A stretch of DNA of 64,000 nucleotides from Rhytidiadelphus loreus (taxonomy: Eukaryota; Streptophyta; Bryopsida; Hypnales; Hylocomiaceae). Shown piece after piece: positions 58,139 to 64,000 of this stretch. The stretch lies in the NCBI GenBank assembly GCA_947034895.1, contig OX344761.1, forward strand, positions 75,205,839 through 75,269,838, given 5' to 3'. Numbering within the stretch: the stretch's first letter is position 1; each line of letters opens with the position of its first letter. The position numbers and the translations under genes were made by a program. The notes below the pieces were generated by a model, which saw only the letters and a list, made by a program, of their open reading frames with translations, was not told the DNA's origin and did not search any database.

Positions 58139-59660
58139 TTAACCCCTAAAGTCCCATTGTCCCTATGAGGGACAAAATGGATTTTGGGCACGCTCCTATG
58201 ATCTCAATTTTTACTGATTTTTTTTGAAACTTTCTCATAAGATAGAAAAACTTGTGAACTTTTTGAAAATATAATTTTTACTTCAATTGGTGCCCAGGAG
58301 CAAAAGTTATGCCACATAACCTCAAAATGGGGGAGACCGGGCAACAAAAAAAATCCACATAAAATTGAAATAAAAATTTTAATTTTTTTTTTCTTGTAGA
58401 TTAAATTTTTTCCTAAATGGGAAGCTTTGATTCATTCCATTTGGATTAGTGATGTGAAAGTTATGGAGCTTCATGTTTTGCGGGCAATCATAGCAACTTC
58501 TTGAAAGAAATTTTTTTCTTCCACTTTGAATGCTAATATCGTTCAATCTATACAGCGAGCTATACAGTCAAACATCACAAAATTTTTATCATGTAATCTA
58601 AGACAAGTGTAGAACAAGATCCTATGGTTAGATTCTAATAAATATTTAAAAAAATTATTTCATAGGTAAACATAGCAAAAGTAGTAGTTTTGAGTGGTTT
58701 TGAGTGGTTTTAAAAAAATTGTTTCTTTTGCATATCCAATTGTAGGATTTTGCGCTATACTAGTATGAAAATGTGTGGAAATTTTTTCAAAAACTTTGAT
58801 CATATCAATCACAAGAAAGAAGTGTTTAAAGTGAAGAAAACAAGTTTTTTTGCTCCTAGTCTAACTAGATTAAAAGCCTTTGAATCCTATTGACTTAAAA
58901 AATTTGTACTATAGATTGTGAATTAAACTTATATTGAAGAATTGAGTTGAGAGTTTCAAAAATAAATAAATTCATCTCTCCCCCACATTTTCATTCTTTA
59001 AAAAATTATTAAGTTGAATTAGGTATGAGATAGAAGGAAAAACTAAATTTTTGATAGTTTTAAGATGGAATTGAAACACACTAATCCCAATAGTGAGATT
59101 GTTCTAAAAAGCACACTAAACCATGCACAAATTTTGTCTCTAAAAAATTGTTAAAATTGAGTTCATAAACAAATCTAATACATTATTTTCTCAAGGATTT
59201 GCTAAGATTGCTCACAAAACAAGAAGCTTTGAAACTTTCACATCACTTATCCGAATGGAATGAATCATATCTTTCCACATAAACAAAAATATAATCTATT
59301 AAAAATAAATTAAGTAATTTCAAATTTTTGTGGATATTTTTTGCTACCCACCCTTGCTAGGCAATTGAAAGCTAATCAATTTTCCTTATCTTGAAAAAAA
59401 GTTTAAAAAAATCTTGACAAAACTTGAGATCATAGATACCCTACATGAAGGTCAGATTTAGCATAAATCAATTCATTTTGGTATAAAAGTGCCACATGTC
59501 ACCTTGTGATTGGTGTCACGTGTTATGAACTCTTGAAAATTTACCGAATCAGACTTCACGTACAGTACTTGCCCGAACCACCCAGGTGACTCTTAAATTT
59601 TACAACCATCCTAAAGGACAAGATAGCCATTCTGCGCTCAAAGGGCTCATTTCCTTACTA
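58139..59660. mobile_element. Rearranged TTAA-type subfamily 2 sequence
   Basis: A left end TTAACCCCTAAAGTCCCATTGTCC at 58139 is followed by subfamily 2 sequence with an internal deletion to about 58715. Then a reverse-oriented body continues to about 59.65 kb (blocks GTATGAAAATGTGTGGAAAT, GAGATTGTTCTA). A further solitary end (AACCCCTATAGTCCCAAGG) lies at 58083. It looks like two or three copies inserted side by side in opposite directions. Confidence 0.55.
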
Positions 59661-60166
59661 AAGGCGATGTGTTCTGTTCCAATTGTTCACTAGATTCAAC
59701 TTGATAGTAAGAAAATTTGCAACAGAATTTTTCTCCTGCAGAATATGATACCCATCCACAAGTGGGTCATATTCTTTGATTGAATCACTATATTGCACGA
59801 AAATATCCTCCTTGATTAACCCAGATCTTCATCTTAATAAAAAGGGCAGGTTGGTTTCATTTACAGTAGTCACCACCTGATACCTATGCATCAAAGAAAA
59901 ATGCAGGATGCCAAAGACGGACAGATCGCACCTCAGAGCATCTCAGAAAGTTTGGAAGGCAGAGAACTCTACAAAATTGGCCTATGAAGGACAGTCTAGA
60001 TTCATACTACTCTGGTGAAGTTGACTACCGTAAACTGGTTCAAATATGGAGAAGGGTGCAAATAAAAAGGGTGCAATATCATGAAACTCAAAGAGCTGCC
60101 ACTGCCGTGCAATTAGCACTAAGATTGTACAATTTTGGGATGACTAGGGAGGCCCAAACCAGAAGA
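59661..60166. other. 3' flank of Nup107
   Basis: Likely 3'UTR and terminator region of the minus-strand Nup107 gene. A plus-strand frame (59984-60229) overlaps the last codons and shows no motif. Confidence 0.5.
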
Positions 60167-63100
60167 TCAAAACGGAGATGCATCCCTTGTAGATTCCATG
60201 CTGCAAATTGTCATTTCTCTTTCCAGTAGAAGGAATTCTTGCAGTTGTCTTTGGCTGAATAGGTGATGAAGAGCTGTCTCCTTGGAAGCAACTAACCCAA
60301 TAAGATCTGTAGATTCAACTTCATCGTCTTCTGCCCCTCGAGAGGCAGCAAGGAAAACCTTCAGCTCCATGCATCGAAGAATGAGCTCTGGTAAACAGCA
60401 CCGCCGGGACAGGCCTTGCAAAATGTAAGTCGCTGGTGTCCGATGAACCATGTTATCATCCCATCGCCATGCGTCCATTGTGATAACTTCCAGAGCAAGG
60501 CCAGACTGGAAATGAGGCATCTCTCCTTTTGCTGCTAGAGCTAAAATAGAGCCAAGGAGACCCCCATCATCACCAGTGGCCAAGCCCAGTCCATCTCCAG
60601 ATACAGGCAAGCATCGTAGTCTGACATCCACACAATTCGAATCTCTTCTACTTGTATCAACTTCAACAGTCAACTGCCTTAGCAAGCCATTGTCTCCACC
60701 ACAATGATGTAATGCACTACTCAAAGTAGTACAGACAGTGGGCTCAGGAGCTAAATATGCTCCAGCGGCTGACATCAGCACAGCTGTGGCCTGAAGCTCT
60801 AGCCACCCAACCTCCGTGTCAGCACCCACACTAGTGTCCATGCCCGCAAGCCACATGCTTCTGTCATTTGTCAGCAAGGCAAATGCTTGTTCAAGGGCTA
60901 CCCGTGCAGCCACAATGGCTCTCTCCTTCTCTTCAACTGAGAGATATTCTGCAGGAACTTCAGCGTTCATTTGCTCAACATTGACCCAACTTCGGTAAAG
61001 ACAATCACACTCATAATAGTGACTCCAATCTTCGAACTCTTGCATGCTCTCTTGCATACGATCAGGATGGTCCAGAGAAGCAAGAATATCTGGAGCCTGC
61101 TTCAAGGGCTCAGCCAAAAGGCTCAGAAGTCTATGAGGTCCTGCAGGGACCACTATTGTACGCAACAGTGATGTCAAGGCAAACTCACGGAACAAAAGGT
61201 TGCTATGTTCAAGAGCGCGTGCCAGTAACTCTGCTCGTATACGCTCAATGTCCGGCACAGTTCCAGGAGCAGTAAAACATAACCATTGTACAGCTTGTGC
61301 CTTTTGGGCGCTTTGCAGTTGTCGTAGTTCTCCAGTACCTTGCCCTGACCCCTCTTCCTTCACTATAGCTTGCATACCAGGCCTGATCTCTCGAGATTTG
61401 CTTAATACCCTGCAGACCAGCCGAGTGCACAGCACAGATAAATATCTGACAGCTTATATGGTTGCTTCTAGGTTTCCCAGCGAGATGTTATACCCCACAA
61501 AACGCAATGTCATGTGCATAGCCAACACATCTTGACGATTGCAGCCTACAACTGTATCTTCACCCCGTTCTCACTCAAAAGATCAGTACTAAAACTGCTC
61601 TTTAAGATATGTCCATACAAAATATTAACCAAAGAAGTTGAAGAAGTTGATTAAAGAAGTTGTCATTACAGCTTCATGAACACCTCCATCATTACCAGTA
61701 CCGATCACATACAAATGCAACAGCACTACAACTGCGTACGCAGATTGCGAGTAAGATTTAAAACCATCACTCGAAGAAATAACAAGATGAAAAGCAGAAA
61801 TTCAAGAGAAATTCAAGAAACACAGGACGAGTTCAACAAAACGCAACAAGGTTCTCGTTCTCACAAGATTTCAAACCAATAAAAGGGACAGAACAATTGA
61901 CTTATGATAAGAAAAGAGACCTCACTTACTTGTCAAGTATGTCTGAAACGCAGCCCTTGCTTGCGTCACTGTCTGGGAAAAAGGGTAGAAACTCGATCGC
62001 CGTACGGAAAATCTTGTATTTGACGGGCACGGGATCATTTTGTCGGAGATCCATGAAATTCACAAAGAGCTCCACACACAAATGAGGAGCCAATTGGGAT
62101 GCGTACACTCCCACAAGGTCTTCCTGATGCTCGGTAGAGAGGAAAATCACATAACCATTCAGAATGAGGTCTCCTACAATCCTCAGCTTCTCGGCCACTA
62201 TATCATCTGTGGTATCTGCCAAAATGCGTCGAAGTACAAGGACCAAATGAGCCCCAAAACGAATGATCTGTGGATGACCATGAAATTTAATCGTGCTGTC
62301 CTTGGGAATGGTCCAATCTTTGAGCAAATCAAGAAGATGTGAAAAATCCCCAATAATAAGGTCCATCTGTACCAGCCTCTGTTGCTCTTTACAGCTCCGC
62401 TTCACATTTTCATGCACTAAATCTCCAGAGTGCAGTTTCTGAAACATTCCTACAAGGTCACGGGGTTGCTGATCCAGTACAGGCTGTGGCCAGCTGCGGG
62501 GTCCCTCCGAAACTTCCATACTTCCATCGCCTCCTCCATTCTGAGCTGCACCTCTAGCCCTTCCCTTGGGAATTTTATGAGGATGCCGGTGTACAAGCTC
62601 AGCATCCACTTGCGTATCGAGCCACGAACGTGCTAATGCCCAGCACGCTGATTCCCAGTCGAAACAAACAGGGAGCATACGCCTCACATTGCCACATTGC
62701 GACGCATAAACAGCAGCTTCGTGCTTGGCCTCGTCGCCCCGTTCGCCAATTTTCTCGGAAGCAATAAAACAAGCCCATTTCCATAACCTCCGCTGATGCG
62801 CAATGCCACTCTCGAGCTCGAGAGCTTGCAGCGCGCGGTCCTTGCCAGAACTGCAAAAAGCCTCCACAGATGGAGACGGCCCGAGTTCCCCACAACCACC
62901 AAGACTAGCAGCCCTCCAGGGCTGGCCTGCACTGCGACAGAGTTCCCGAGCTTCACCTAATCGACCAGCCCGCAGCAGCTTCCACACATCCTCCAGCAAA
63001 TCCTCTTCCAGTTTCTGATCCTCAGGATGCAAACGAGCGTGTTCTCGTGTAGGAGCATCGGGATCCACATTCTGAACAAGAGTAGCGTGTCCAGCATGCT

Positions 63101-64000
63101 TCCGGATGGCTCGCTGCGTCTGATGCCACACCCCAAGCTTCTGCATATACGATCCGGCATACCAACCCTTATGCTTCTTCTGGTAATCAAGATCCTTAGA
63201 AGCCATAGTCTCTAACCACTGCACAATGCGCATACACTGCTGAGCAAAAGGCTCCGACATGACGAATTGGACAGCCTCCTGCGTTGAAGTGGCAGGATAC
63301 ACTAAAGGATCATCGGCGTAAATCTCTTGCGCTTCCTTCCCGAACAAATACCACAGAAGAGACCACGTCCCGGACTCCGCGTGAAGCATTTGAGCAGTGT
63401 GCCTCATCAACCGTTCCTCCGTCACCCGATGCCCTTCGGAAGCCTCCTCCTTCACCACTTGTGCTAGGTCATGACAGGTCACTTCACATTGCTCCATGAA
63501 CTCGGGCAACGAAAGCTCGTCTTGCAACGCCGCATTCGTCATGGACGCAAACCTACCGTAGCTCTGTTCGGCGCTATCCGGCAACTCATCTCCAATCCCG
63601 GGCTCCTGCTTCACTTTGCGTAAAACCACGGGGGTTTTACTCACCACGGGAGGTTTCACATCCTCCTCGTCCTCTTCATCAAATCGATTTCCCATCCACG
63701 GTGGCTGCTGCTGGCCCTCATCGTCGTCAAAGCTCATAGGGCTACTCATCAAAAACTCAGCTCGACCACCCCGTAACCCCCGTTTGGCCGAGGCCCTCAC
63801 GGGCGTCCGATATTCCCCCGGGAAAGACGAATGCATCATCTGCCGTGACACCGACGGGGGCGACGACATGGCCGCCACTGGATCGCGCATGTCGCGCAAC
63901 GACATCGACGGAGTGGTGTCCGCACTCCAAATCGTCGGCCGCAATGGCGAAGGGGCCTCGCTCTTCGATTTTCGGCGTCGGTAGCGACGATATTGCTCCC
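60167..64000 (-). CDS. NUP107: Nucleoporin Nup107 (partial, N-terminus outside the window)
   Basis: Two exons: 64000-61930 (open to the window edge) and 61409-60167, joined in phase across a 520-bp intron whose junction gives SDILDKVLSKSREIR. About 1103 residues are visible; plant Nup107 is near 1080, so few N-terminal residues are missing. The edge sequence EQYRRYRRRKSKSEAPSP corresponds to the conserved basic N-terminus. Landmarks: GTWSLLWYLFGKEAQE, DPDAPTREHARLHPED, EDVWKLLRAGRLGEARELC, LCRSAGQPWRAASLGG, LWKWACFIASEKI, DWESACWALARSWLD, LNQQPRDL-type QQPRDLVGMFQKLHSG, KFGAHLVLVLRRI-like, QWLCFTAPGTVPD, LFREFALTSLL, LLAEPLKQAPDIL, ETPATYI-like RTPATYILQGLSRRCCLPE, RQLQEFLLLERE. It is an alpha-helical scaffold of the Nup107-160 Y-complex of the nuclear pore. 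The gene has only one intron here, unlike its neighbours. Confidence 0.95.

Noticed and set aside
61200..61535. Plus-strand frames antisense to Nup107
   Set aside because: Antisense shadows of a strongly conserved coding sequence.
1..64000. CRISPR arrays, operons, bacterial promoters
   Set aside because: The sequence is nuclear plant DNA with spliced genes; the tandem arrays here have no spacer-repeat structure.

Overview
The window is nuclear DNA of a plant. Coding regions are split by short GT-AG introns that keep phase when joined, the intergenic DNA is very AT-rich, and the proteins match plant families: a plastid-targeted transaldolase-like protein, PIG-F, a plant 2OG-Fe(II) oxygenase, an S-protein homologue, an F-box/LRR protein and the nucleoporin Nup107. 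I cannot name the species. Protein divergence, compact introns and the intergenic composition suggest a non-seed land plant (bryophyte, lycophyte or fern grade), but this is an inference.

Layout. 0.5-1.7 kb (+): the 3' exons of a gene for a RING-finger protein with an acidic SUMO-interaction-like motif. 3.6-6.7 kb (-) and 6.9-9.5 kb (+): a divergent pair sharing about 210 bp of promoter DNA, namely a plastid fructose-6-phosphate aldolase/transaldolase-like gene (7 exons, 277 aa) and PIG-F of the GPI-anchor pathway (8 exons, 227 aa). 19.5-22.9 kb (+): a 2OG-Fe(II) dioxygenase (8 exons, 389 aa). 48.0-49.5 kb (+): a GC-rich, secreted S-protein homologue (133 aa) with a probable 5'UTR intron. 50.8-54.6 kb (-): an F-box/LRR gene (12 exons, 350 aa). 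60.2-64.0 kb (-): Nup107, cut by the window edge. Exon limits were worked out by hand from splice signals, phase and family conservation.

The gene-poor stretches (9.5-19.4 kb, 22.9-48.0 kb, 55.2-60.1 kb) are built mostly of small non-autonomous DNA elements and tandem repeats. The most striking is a family of roughly 930-950 bp elements with ends CCCCTAAAGG...CCTTTAGGGG, flanked by TTAA on both sides. This is the arrangement expected of piggyBac-type transposition, which is unusual for plants. There are two long subfamilies and one short (about 220 bp) subfamily. One long copy at 10.8-12.4 kb carries a Mutator-like element (itself hosting another MITE) and a short TTAA element. Others are CACTA-type fold-back MITEs with 3-bp target duplications, a GGGTGATTGC-ended family, a TA-flanked MITE, a 12-bp satellite inside a 170-bp-arm inverted repeat, and three larger tandem arrays.

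A second theme is gene-fragment traffic into introns. A piece of the transaldolase-like gene, including its splice acceptor, lies in intron 1 of the dioxygenase gene about 16 kb away. An exon-like GHSLG (alpha/beta-hydrolase) piece lies on the opposite strand inside an intron of the transaldolase-like gene. No operon, CRISPR, rRNA or convincing tRNA is present. The genes look like independent housekeeping or signalling loci, not one pathway.
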